Part shown: piece by piece, positions 1 to 6,010 of the stretch
Numbering within the stretch: the stretch's first letter is position 1
Layout of the letters: each line of letters begins with the position of its first letter
NCBI GenBank assembly: GCA_000495415.1
Contig: AWGX01000192.1
Coordinates: 1-6,010, forward strand
DNA length: 6,010 bases
Direction of reading: 5' to 3'
Source: Smithella sp. ME-1
GTDB lineage: Bacteria; Desulfobacterota; Syntrophia; Syntrophales; Smithellaceae
Notes under the pieces: model-generated
What the model saw: only the letters and a program-made list of their open reading frames with translations
Databases searched by the model: none
Told to the model about the DNA's origin: nothing
Program-made: the position numbers and the translations under genes

Positions 1-1705
1 CCTCTTCAATGCCGATTTTATCCATGATTCCGGATATTCTTTCCGCGCCGAATATACGCAGCAAATCATCTTCCAGAGAGAGGTAAAAGCGCGAAGATCC
101 TTTATCACCCTGCCTTCCCGATCGTCCTCTCAACTGGTTATCAATCCGGCGGCTTTCATGGCGTTCGGTGCCCAGAATATGCAGGCCCCCCATTTCCGCC
201 ACACCCTCTCCCAGCTTGATATCAGTGCCGCGTCCAGCCATGTTTGTTGATATTGTTACCGTTCCCGGCTGTCCGGCATGCGCCACTATTTCGGCTTCTT
301 TTTCATGGTTTTTAGCGTTTAGAACATGATGTTTTATGCCGGATTTAGTTAAATGTTTGCTGAGTAGTTCAGATTTCTCAATCGAGATGGTACCGATCAA
401 AACCGGCCGCTTCTCCTTGTTTAATTCTCTGACTTCCTTAATGACGGCATTGATTTTTTCTTTTTCGGTTTTATAAATCAAATCATTGCAATCATCGCGA
501 ATCATCGGCATGTTGGTCGGAACAACGACAACATCAAGATTATAAATTTTCTTGAATTCGGCCGCTTCCGTATCAGCCGTTCCAGTCATACCTGCAAGTT
601 TCTTATACATTCTGAAATAATTCTGAAACGTGATGGAAGCCAGCGTTTGATTTTCTCTCTCAATTTTTACTTTTTCTTTAGCTTCCAGAGCCTGATGCAG
701 CCCGTCACTGTAACGTCGTCCGGGCATTACTCTTCCCGTGAATTCATCAACGATGACAACCTCTCCGTCTTTGACCAGATAATCAACATCTCTTTTGAAT
801 AAAGTATGGGCGCGGAGGGCCTGATTAACATGGTGAACGATTTCTATATTGCGCGGTTCATAAAGATTTTGCACGTTCAATAATCCTTCAACATGCGCCA
901 CGCCTGCTTCGGTAAGAACAACTGTTTTGCTTTTTTCTTCTATCGAGTAATCAACGTCTTTTTTTAACCGGGGAATGATCTGATTAATTTTGTAATACTT
1001 ATCGGTTGATTCTTCAGAGGGGCCGGAAATGATCAGCGGGGTTCTGGCTTCATCAATCAGAATACTGTCAACTTCGTCCACAATAGCATAGTTGAATTCG
1101 CGCTGGACATAATCATCCAGTGTAAATTTCATATTATCGCGAAGATAATCAAAACCGAATTCATTATTGGTCCCGTAAGTAATATCCGCATGATATGATT
1201 CTCTCCGTTCGTTATCGTCCAAACCATGAACAATTACGCCGACGCTCAGATCCAGAAACTTATAAATAGGTCCCATCCACTCAGCATCTCTACCGGCCAG
1301 ATAATCATTAACTGTAATTACATGACATCCTTTTCCCTCCAAAGCGTTAAGGTAAAGAGGCATTGTCGCAGCCAGTGTTTTTCCTTCTCCTGTTTTCATT
1401 TCGGCTATTCTGCCTTCATGCAGAACAATTCCGCCGATGATCTGAACATCGAAAGGTCTCATCAGCAAAGTGCGGCGGGAAGCCTCCCTCGCCACGGCAA
1501 AAGCTTCCGTCAAAATATCATCAAGAGAAAAACCGTTTTTTAATTTCTCTTTAAAATACGGCGTTTTTGCCCTTAATTCTTCATCAGTTAAAGACATCAT
1601 CGCCGGCTCAAAATTATTAACTTCGTCCAACAGCGATGACAGCCGCTTTAATTCCCGGTCATTTTTCGTTCCTACAATCTTTTTCAGTACGCTTTCCAGA
1701 AACAT
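1..1705 (-). CDS. secA: SecA, preprotein translocase ATPase (N-terminal 568 residues, gene runs off the left edge)
   Basis: SecA is the ATP-driven motor that pushes unfolded preproteins through SecYEG at the inner membrane. Reading the minus strand from ATG at 1705 gives 568 codons with no stop. Visible motifs are Walker A MKTGEGKT (103-110), Walker B/DEAD-like VDEVD with D210-E211, then EARTPLI, the NBD2 motif [17 protein letters not shown] (488-495) with its arginine finger R492, and RGRSGRQGD (526-534). Walker A and B numbering is within one residue of E. coli SecA, which supports the start. Only about 30 residues separate NMAGRGTD from RGRSGRQGD, so the variable insertion found there in E. 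coli is absent, as in Bacillus SecA. The helical scaffold, wing and C-terminal zinc-binding tail lie outside the window, since the family is usually 840-900 residues. An AAGG ribosome site sits 6 bases before the ATG. No SecM-like gene precedes it; the upstream gene is an M23 peptidase. Identity is essentially certain. Confidence 0.97.
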   Translation of the reverse strand, partial: MFLESVLKKIVGTKNDRELKRLSSLLDEVNNFEPAMMSLTDEELRAKTPYFKEKLKNGFSLDDILTEAFAVAREASRRTLLMRPFDVQIIGGIVLHEGRIAEMKTGEGKTLAATMPLYLNALEGKGCHVITVNDYLAGRDAEWMGPIYKFLDLSVGVIVHGLDDNERRESYHADITYGTNNEFGFDYLRDNMKFTLDDYVQREFNYAIVDEVDSILIDEARTPLIISGPSEESTDKYYKINQIIPRLKKDVDYSIEEKSKTVVLTEAGVAHVEGLLNVQNLYEPRNIEIVHHVNQALRAHTLFKRDVDYLVKDGEVVIVDEFTGRVMPGRRYSDGLHQALEAKEKVKIERENQTLASITFQNYFRMYKKLAGMTGTADTEAAEFKKIYNLDVVVVPTNMPMIRDDCNDLIYKTEKEKINAVIKEVRELNKEKRPVLIGTISIEKSELLSKHLTKSGIKHHVLNAKNHEKEAEIVAHAGQPGTVTISTNMAGRGTDIKLGEGVAEMGGLHILGTERHESRRIDNQLRGRSGRQGDKGSSRFYLSLEDDLLRIFGAERISGIMDKIGIEE

Positions 1706-1717
1706 TGGTTACCTTTT

Positions 1718-1743
1718 AAAAAAAAACCGGCAAAGTTACCGGT
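1718..1743 (-). terminator. Hairpin plus T-run just upstream of secA
   Basis: On the minus strand ACCGG (1743-1739) pairs with CCGGT (1730-1726) across an 8-base loop that can close by one further G-T pair. It is followed at once by an unbroken run of T down to 1718. This has the form of an intrinsic terminator for transcripts arriving from the M23 peptidase gene. It ends only 12 bases before the secA ATG, so it could also act as an attenuator of secA. The stem is short (5-6 bp), so efficiency is uncertain. Confidence 0.5.
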
Positions 1744-1744
1744 G

Positions 1745-1771
1745 AATTTAATATTATTATTTTTTTGACAA
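1745..1771 (-). promoter_or_regulatory. Weak candidate secA promoter
   Basis: On the minus strand TTGTCA (1771-1766) matches five of six bases of the -35 consensus. It is followed 15 bases on by TAAATT (1750-1745), which matches four of six bases of the -10. The spacer is short and the DNA is A/T-rich, so chance matches are likely. If real, transcription would start near 1738, inside the left arm of the 1726-1743 hairpin. The secA transcript would then lack that arm and escape the terminator. Confidence 0.2.
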
Positions 1772-1812
1772 TAAAAGTTCACTTTTAAGGAAAGAAATTT
1801 CCCTTCAGTGAA
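1770..1812 (-). terminator. Two-part hairpin with U-rich tail after the M23 peptidase gene
   Basis: On the minus strand TTCACT (1812-1807) pairs with AGTGAA (1783-1778). Inside this, AAGGGAA pairs with TTTCCTT (one G-T pair) around a 5-base loop, giving about 13 pairs interrupted by a small internal loop. The sequence CTTTTATT follows. It begins about 35 bases after the M23 stop codon, so it probably helps end that transcript or protect its 3' end. The inner stem is A/T-rich and the tail is not a pure U-run, so it may be only an RNA-stability element. Confidence 0.35.
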
Positions 1813-1847
1813 AACGATTATTGTTACCTGCCTTCATCAACAAAAAA

Positions 1848-2750
1848 TTAACTGCTTCTTAAGTACTTCCTTGGATTCACCGGCATGCCATTGACGAATA
1901 CGGCATAGTGAAGATGCGAGCCGGTACTACGGCCTGTATCGCCAACATACCCGATTATATCGCCTCTTTTAACCCTCTTACCTTCACTTACGACTCTTTT
2001 AGATAAATGAGCAAAACCGGTAGCCAATCCCCGGCCATGATCAATCTTTACAAAATTGCCATCCTGCGAATCATAAATGCTCATCGTTACAATTCCATCT
2101 GCCGGCGCGACTACTTCCTTGCCAAACCTGGTCGCTATATCCAATCCTTTATGAAATTCGACACCGTTTCTGAAAGGTGATTGTCTTACTCCAAATTCCG
2201 ATGTTACCCATCCCTTTACCGGCCAGACGGACGGGGTACATGCCAGGATAGATTTTTGTTCATGCAGGAAACCCAGCAATTCATCAAAGCTTTTTTCCCG
2301 ATCACCGGCATCTTCGTTAAGTTTTTCGATTCCTTTACGCAAACCGGCGATTAACTTTTGCTGATCCTGATCCAACAAAGACTTTATCTTTATGTCGTTA
2401 TCGGCTCCGCCAATGCCCAGAGGAACTTTTTTCCCCCGATTTGTCTCGTATGCCAAAGTTCTAATTTTCTTATCAACTTGCCTGAGTTCTTCCATGCGAT
2501 CGGCAAATGATTCCATTTTCATGGCCAATTCTCTAAACTGCTGGGACTGCTCCTTTGTCTGTTGTCTTAATCTTGCCAGTTCAGCGCGGTCTCTTTTAAT
2601 ACTGGCATAATCATAAACAACATAAAGAGTAACAAGAATGATTAAGACGGAAGCAATAATAATATTCCGGACAAAAGTTTTAGGAACTGATATTTTTTTA
2701 ACACCGCTCCTGCGGTTGGGGATAATCATGAATGTAAAGTGGTCAGGCAT
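1848..2750 (-). CDS. Membrane-anchored M23 (LytM-type) peptidoglycan metallopeptidase
   Basis: The 300-residue protein should be a zinc endopeptidase that cuts peptide cross-links of peptidoglycan in the periplasm. A short cytoplasmic N-terminus (FMIIPNRRSG, then basic residues) precedes one membrane segment at about 28-48. Next comes a charged, Gln-rich stretch likely to be coiled coil (about 50-97), a linker, and the M23 domain at about 176-297. All active-site residues of the family are present: H200 and D204 (HKGLD) and H281 of HLH (279-281) as zinc ligands, and H248 (AHLS) and H279 as catalytic histidines. It is therefore predicted to be active, unlike the degenerate EnvC/NlpD activators. 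The ATG has a good AGGGA ribosome site (2758-2762) 7 bases upstream. The gene lies directly upstream of secA, a pairing I recall from deltaproteobacterial genomes, with hairpins in the gap. It is divergent from the L,D-transpeptidase operon. The exact bond cleaved cannot be told from sequence. Confidence 0.93.
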   Translation of the reverse strand: MPDHFTFMIIPNRRSGVKKISVPKTFVRNIIIASVLIILVTLYVVYDYASIKRDRAELARLRQQTKEQSQQFRELAMKMESFADRMEELRQVDKKIRTLAYETNRGKKVPLGIGGADNDIKIKSLLDQDQQKLIAGLRKGIEKLNEDAGDREKSFDELLGFLHEQKSILACTPSVWPVKGWVTSEFGVRQSPFRNGVEFHKGLDIATRFGKEVVAPADGIVTMSIYDSQDGNFVKIDHGRGLATGFAHLSKRVVSEGKRVKRGDIIGYVGDTGRSTGSHLHYAVFVNGMPVNPRKYLRSS

Positions 2751-2892
2751 TATTCGTTCCCTGGGGATTTTGATAATATTTACAAGTATTTTTTAATAGG
2801 TTTTGGAAAGGTAACACAAAAAAAGATTCAAAGTCAAGAACAAGTTAATTTTACGTTATTGCTTGATTTTTTTATATTTTTGCCGTAATGTT

Positions 2893-2920
2893 TTGACTAA
2901 CTTCCAAAAGAATCAATAAT
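2893..2920 (+). promoter_or_regulatory. Candidate sigma-70 promoter for the L,D-transpeptidase operon
   Basis: TTGACT (2893-2898) and AATAAT (2915-2920) each match five of six consensus bases and are 16 bases apart, the best promoter-like pair in the divergent intergenic region. Transcription would begin around 2926-2928, on or just after the ATG at 2924. The match therefore implies a leaderless message, a start further into the gene, or a chance hit. The 173-base region 2751-2923 is otherwise A/T-rich with no gene. It must also hold the promoter of the M23 gene, for which I found no convincing match. Confidence 0.35.
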
Positions 2921-2923
2921 TTT

Positions 2924-3640
2924 ATGAAGATAAAAAGCTTGTCTATAAATATCCTTTTATTTTCAATAGTTCTGCAGCTTTTTTTTCTTCAGGGATGCGT
3001 TTTTACTCCTTTTACGTCAAAATTCAACCCCGGAGAGCTCCCGGTATCCCGAGGGGATAAGATCGGCCAATCATCGCAAATTATTCTGGTCAGAGACAGC
3101 AGCTTTCTTTTCTTTACCAAAACAACTCTTTACACCATGGAAAAGCAAGGAGATAAATGGCAGGCAGCTTTTGAACCTTTTGATGCCGTAATCGGAAGGA
3201 ATGGTTTCGCGCCATCCGGAGAAAAAAAAGAAGGAGACGGCAGAACTCCTTCCGGTATTTATCCGCTGAAAATGACCTTCGGCTATAATCCAATCATAGA
3301 AACAAAAATGCCTTACCGTCAGGCTTTGGCCGACGATATCTGGGTAGATGATCAAAATGCCGAAGATTACAATCTTTGGGTAAAAAAAGCTGCAACACAC
3401 GCAACTTCCTATGAGACAATGAAACGCGACGATCATCTATATAAATACGGAATTGTCATAGAATATAACACCGATCCGGTAATTAAGGGAAACGGCAGTG
3501 CCATCTTTCTGCATATCTGGAAAGGTAAAGGCATACCTACAGCCGGCTGTGTGGCGGTTTCCGAAGAAGACATAATTAAAATTCTCGGCTGGCTCGATCC
3601 GGCGGCTTTGCCGCTCATCATTACCGGCATCAGAAATTAA
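2924..3640 (+). CDS. L,D-transpeptidase (YkuD-type) lipoprotein
   Basis: The 238-residue protein belongs to the YkuD fold, whose members use a catalytic cysteine to attack the L-Lys/DAP-D-Ala bond of peptidoglycan tetrapeptides. They release D-Ala and form 3-3 cross-links or attach proteins. The N-terminus is a lipoprotein signal (hydrophobic 7-22, lipobox LQGC with Cys25), so it is likely membrane-anchored facing the periplasm. The domain runs from about 52 to 236. It has the conserved GDGRTPSGIYPL region (104-115), FLHIW with catalytic-type His197, and PTAGC with Cys209. The cysteine motif is TAGC rather than the usual S/T-H-G-C, with Ala two residues later instead of Arg/Asn. This matches the divergent YkuD branch (COG3786-like, from memory) rather than YbiS/ErfK. 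No ribosome site is visible before the ATG, but a later start would shorten the signal peptide. It is first in an apparent operon with the dipeptidase 14 bases downstream. Carboxypeptidase activity instead of cross-linking is possible. Confidence 0.88.
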   Translation: MKIKSLSINILLFSIVLQLFFLQGCVFTPFTSKFNPGELPVSRGDKIGQSSQIILVRDSSFLFFTKTTLYTMEKQGDKWQAAFEPFDAVIGRNGFAPSGEKKEGDGRTPSGIYPLKMTFGYNPIIETKMPYRQALADDIWVDDQNAEDYNLWVKKAATHATSYETMKRDDHLYKYGIVIEYNTDPVIKGNGSAIFLHIWKGKGIPTAGCVAVSEEDIIKILGWLDPAALPLIITGIRN

Positions 3641-3654
3641 ACGGAGGACCTTCA

Positions 3655-4419
3655 ATGAAATCAAGAATCATGATCGTCTTATTGATTTTTATCTCTTCAT
3701 GCTGCCCGCTAACCCCTCACAAGGCCGATGCCGAAAAAATACCGGATGGCTTCACAGATATCCAAAAGGTAATTCCCGACGTTCTTCTGGACATGCGTTA
3801 TTACGTTCCTCATAATTTTCTCGGAGAAAAGGTTGACGGCTATCTGGCTCCCAAATGCTATTTAACAAAAGAAGCGGCGCAGGCACTTGCCGGCGTTCAA
3901 AAAGATTTGCAGCCATATTCTCTGACACTGAAAATCTACGACTGCTACCGCCCGCAACGCGCTGTCAATCATTTCGTCCGCTGGGCAACAGAAATTGAAA
4001 ATACAAAAACAATGAAAGAATTCTATCCCACTGTAGACAAACGAAATTTATTCAAGGATGGCTATATAGCCGACCGATCCAGCCACAGCCGCGGCAGCAC
4101 GGTTGATTTGACCATTGTTCCCCTGCCCGCTCCGTCACAGGCTTATTACGTTCCCGGGCAGCAATTATTTGAGTGCTATCTTCCCGTAGAAAAACGTTTT
4201 GCCGACAACAGTATTGATATGGGAACCGGCTTCGATTGTTTTCATGAACTATCACACACGGCTAACACTAATATCAGCCATCAACAAAAAATTAACCGGC
4301 TTTTGCTGAAATCGCTGATGGAGAAGCACGGTTTTAAAAATTATGATATGGAGTGGTGGCACTATACGCTGAAAAATGAACCGTACCCGAACACTTATTT
4401 TGATTTCGTTATTGAGTGA
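3655..4419 (+). CDS. D-alanyl-D-alanine dipeptidase (VanX/DdpX family, M15D), predicted exported
   Basis: Enzymes of this family are zinc dipeptidases that split D-Ala-D-Ala into two D-alanines. In the 254-residue product the zinc ligands are H144 and D151 (SSHSRGSTVD) and H236. E233 in EWWHYT is the catalytic base, and R99 in CYRP corresponds to the substrate-binding arginine of VanX. All are intact. The N-terminus MKSR plus a hydrophobic stretch (5-14) ends in ISSC (Cys16), a good lipobox; cleavage by signal peptidase I after ADA (24-26) is the alternative. Either way the enzyme should act outside the cytoplasm, unlike VanX itself. A strong GGAGG site (3643-3647) lies 7 bases before the ATG, the best ribosome site in the window. 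The gene starts 14 bases after the L,D-transpeptidase and abuts the transporter gene, implying cotranscription. There are no vanH/vanA or regulator genes, so wall-peptide turnover is more likely than glycopeptide resistance. Specificity for other D,D- or L,D-dipeptides cannot be excluded. Confidence 0.9.
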   Translation: MKSRIMIVLLIFISSCCPLTPHKADAEKIPDGFTDIQKVIPDVLLDMRYYVPHNFLGEKVDGYLAPKCYLTKEAAQALAGVQKDLQPYSLTLKIYDCYRPQRAVNHFVRWATEIENTKTMKEFYPTVDKRNLFKDGYIADRSSHSRGSTVDLTIVPLPAPSQAYYVPGQQLFECYLPVEKRFADNSIDMGTGFDCFHELSHTANTNISHQQKINRLLLKSLMEKHGFKNYDMEWWHYTLKNEPYPNTYFDFVIE

Positions 4420-4424
4420 TAAAT

Positions 4425-5654
4425 ATGGAACCAAAAACGCCTTCGTTTTTAAAATCATACGGGTTTTCTATTATCCTGATTATCTCAATTATTATCGGCG
4501 CTATTCTCGGCATTATTTACAAAAAAGATGCGGCAGCATTCAAACCATTTGGTGATATTTTTTTAAATCTGCTTTTTACAGTAATTGTTCCGCTTGTCTT
4601 TTTTTCCATTTCTTCCGCCGTTGCAGGAATGCAAAATATCAGGCGCCTCGGAAAAATCATGTCGGCGATGATTTTCGTCTTTGTGGTTACCGGTCTGATT
4701 GCTTCCATTGTTATGATAATCGGTGTCGTATATTATCCGCCGGCCATCGGTGTTCATGTAATTTTTGGCAACGGTGTAAATGTAGAACACCTGAAACTCT
4801 CCGATCAAATCGTGAAGGCCTTTACCGTTTCCGATTTTGCCGATTTATTATCCAAAAAAAATATGCTGGCGTTGATTGTCTTTTCGATCTTAATAGGATT
4901 GGCTGCTTCCGCATCCGGCGATAAGGGAAAAAAGTTTGCGAACTTTCTTAATTCCGGCAGCGCGGTAATGATGAAACTTATTTCTTTTATCATGTATTAC
5001 GCGCCTGTAGGACTTTGCGCTTATTTTGCCTATCTTGTCGGCGTCTTCGGACCGGAATTGCTCGGCTCGTATGCCCGGGCTATGTTTATTTATTATCCCA
5101 CGGCTATTTTGTATTTCTTTATCGCCTTTACCATCTACGCTTTTATAGCAGCTAGAAGTAAAGGTGTACGACGATTCTGGAAAAATATCATACCGGCATC
5201 ACTCGTTGCTCTGGCTACGGGAAGCTCCATGGCAACAATTCCTTCTAACTTGGAAGCCGCCGATAAAAACGGCGTGCCCAAAGATATCAGCGAAGTCATT
5301 ATTCCTATCGGCGCTACAATGCATATGGAGGGATCGTGTCTGGCAGCTGTTTTGAAAATTGCTTTCTTATTCGGCATATTCAATATACCTTTTTCCGGTG
5401 CTGAAACTATTTTGACCGCTCTGGGCATTGCTCTTTTAACCGGCGTAGTGGTCAGCGGCATTCCCGGCGGCGGAACAATCGGCGAGCTTTTAATAATTTC
5501 CTTCTATGGATTTCCAATGGAGGCTTTTCCGATAATCACTATGATCGGTACACTGGTAGATGCTCCGGCCACGATGCTCAACGCTGTCGGTGACAACGTA
5601 TCCAGCATGGTTGTTGCACGCATGCTGGGCGGAAAAAACTGGATGCAAGCATGA
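4425..5654 (+). CDS. Dicarboxylate/amino acid:cation symporter (DAACS/SDF family), probably for a neutral amino acid
   Basis: This is an inner-membrane secondary transporter of the GltPh/DctA/SstT fold, 409 residues, a normal length. Hydrophobic helices cover most of the protein. Core elements appear in order: hairpin 1 with TGSSMATIP (265-273), helix 7 with HMEGS (300-304), hairpin 2 with SGIPGGG (344-350), and helix 8 with D379, T383, N386 and D390. These helix 8 residues align with D394, T398, N401 and D405 of GltPh. The position of GltPh R397, which holds the acidic side chain of aspartate, is Ala382, so a neutral substrate is more likely than glutamate or a dicarboxylate. The family motif NMDG is HMEG here, so cation sites may differ. 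I chose ATG 4425, which has a weak GAGTG before it. A GTG at 4416 would add three residues and overlap the dipeptidase stop codon. Tight linkage to two D-Ala-producing enzymes suggests D-alanine uptake, which is inference. Confidence 0.88.
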   Translation: MEPKTPSFLKSYGFSIILIISIIIGAILGIIYKKDAAAFKPFGDIFLNLLFTVIVPLVFFSISSAVAGMQNIRRLGKIMSAMIFVFVVTGLIASIVMIIGVVYYPPAIGVHVIFGNGVNVEHLKLSDQIVKAFTVSDFADLLSKKNMLALIVFSILIGLAASASGDKGKKFANFLNSGSAVMMKLISFIMYYAPVGLCAYFAYLVGVFGPELLGSYARAMFIYYPTAILYFFIAFTIYAFIAARSKGVRRFWKNIIPASLVALATGSSMATIPSNLEAADKNGVPKDISEVIIPIGATMHMEGSCLAAVLKIAFLFGIFNIPFSGAETILTALGIALLTGVVVSGIPGGGTIGELLIISFYGFPMEAFPIITMIGTLVDAPATMLNAVGDNVSSMVVARMLGGKNWMQA

Positions 5655-5665
5655 GTCTAAGATTT

Positions 5666-5680
5666 AAGATTCAAAATCTT
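5666..5680. other. Short inverted repeat after the transporter gene
   Basis: AAGATT (5666-5671) and AATCTT (5675-5680) form a 6-bp stem with a 3-base loop, 11 bases after the transporter stop codon. It lies in the 74-base gap between convergent genes. There is no T-run on either strand next to it, so it is a poor intrinsic terminator. It may simply stabilise the message end or be chance in A/T-rich DNA. Confidence 0.2.
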
Positions 5681-5728
5681 CACTAAATACTGCGTTGTTG
5701 GCGGAAAGTAATTCCAAATAATTCTGGA

Positions 5729-6010
5729 CTACCAAAAGTAATATTCATTTTCATAACTGTGCAGCAGCGTATCCATCATCAACCGAACATGCGTTGTATC
5801 GCAACTTGTAACGAGTATTATTTTGTTAATCGCTGTGAGCATATCAAGGATATTTTCCTGACAGATACTTTTTGAATTGCCCTGTTTATCTCTGTTTTTG
5901 ACCTTTTCTATATATTGTATTGCTAAATTCACCGTTAATTTATCTATAATATTCACTCGTAGAGCTCTCAATGTACTGATGATGTCATCCGCGAGAACTG
6001 TCTTATCCAC
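5729..6010 (-). CDS. Unrecognised protein, C-terminal part (gene runs off the right edge)
   Basis: An open reading frame on the minus strand enters from the right edge and ends at a TAG (5731-5729), giving 94 codons. The edge codon is GTG, which may be an internal valine rather than a start, so the true N-terminus is probably outside the window. I do not recognise the family. The visible part is mostly helical-looking with alternating hydrophobic and charged residues. It has a Lys/Asn/Gln-rich stretch (KVKNRDKQGNSKS), a hydrophobic segment INKIILVTSC, and an aromatic, acidic end (ENEYYFW). There is no membrane segment or metal motif. Base composition is more A/T-rich than in the genes to the left. 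It is convergent with the transporter and so is not part of that operon. The stop-free length and lack of a better gene on the other strand support coding, but only moderately. Confidence 0.5.
   Translation of the reverse strand: MDKTVLADDIISTLRALRVNIIDKLTVNLAIQYIEKVKNRDKQGNSKSICQENILDMLTAINKIILVTSCDTTHVRLMMDTLLHSYENEYYFW

Noticed and set aside
1226..1745. Two plus-strand open frames of 105 and 91 codons opposite secA
   Set aside because: They lie antisense to strongly conserved SecA motifs, have no family features and overlap each other. They are shadows of the secA frame.
1805..1837. A 10-codon minus-strand mini-ORF (MKAGNNNRFH) between the M23 gene and secA as a SecM-like leader peptide
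   Set aside because: It has no ribosome site, no export signal and no arrest-like motif. Frames of this length are expected by chance.
2809..2837. TTGACT (minus strand, 2837-2832) as the -35 of an M23 gene promoter
   Set aside because: At 17 bases the only -10 candidate is TTACCT, which matches just two of six consensus bases.
3071..3664. Minus-strand frames opposite the L,D-transpeptidase
   Set aside because: They are antisense to the conserved YkuD catalytic region and have no supporting motifs.
3655..4419. Vancomycin-resistance (vanX) cassette
   Set aside because: There is no vanH, vanA/B or two-component regulator, the enzyme appears exported, and the surrounding genes are wall enzymes and a transporter.
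5135..5461. A 108-codon minus-strand frame opposite the transporter
   Set aside because: It covers the conserved hairpin and helix 7 coding region of the symporter, and its composition is explained by the sense gene.
5655..5728. Intrinsic terminator between the convergent genes
   Set aside because: The only stem (5666-5680) has no T-run on either strand.

Overview
The window holds the N-terminal two thirds of secA and a peptidoglycan-related neighbourhood. Both fit a Gram-negative bacterium of the deltaproteobacterial (Desulfobacterota) type. That lineage guess is inference. It rests on the moderately AT-rich base composition, the lipoprotein signals, a SecA without the E. coli-type insertion after the NMAGRGTD motif, and the M23 peptidase placed directly upstream of secA. 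No species can be named from the sequence alone.

Layout. Positions 1-1705 (minus strand) are the first 568 codons of secA, cut by the left window edge. A 142-base gap (1706-1847) carries two hairpins with U-rich tails on the minus strand and possibly a secA promoter. Positions 1848-2750 (minus) encode a membrane-anchored M23 (LytM-type) metallopeptidase with all catalytic residues intact. An AT-rich divergent intergenic region (2751-2923) separates it from a plus-strand run of three tightly packed genes. These are a lipoprotein-type L,D-transpeptidase (YkuD fold, 2924-3640), a VanX/DdpX-type D-alanyl-D-alanine dipeptidase with an apparent lipoprotein signal (3655-4419), and a dicarboxylate/amino acid:cation symporter family transporter (4425-5654). 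The right edge holds the C-terminal part of an unrecognised minus-strand gene (5729-6010), convergent with the transporter. There is no stretch over 300 bases without a gene. I see no RNA genes, mobile elements or CRISPR.

How they may work together. The three plus-strand genes look like one transcription unit, with spacings of 14 and 5 bases, and can be read as a cell-wall D-alanine salvage module. L,D-transpeptidases release the terminal D-Ala of stem tetrapeptides. An exported dipeptidase would split D-Ala-D-Ala in the periplasm. The symporter lacks the arginine that binds acidic side chains in glutamate/aspartate transporters, which suits uptake of a small neutral amino acid such as alanine. 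The divergent M23 enzyme, a predicted peptidoglycan endopeptidase, makes this a wall-remodelling locus next to the protein export ATPase. The enzyme families are well supported by motifs. The salvage pathway is a hypothesis.
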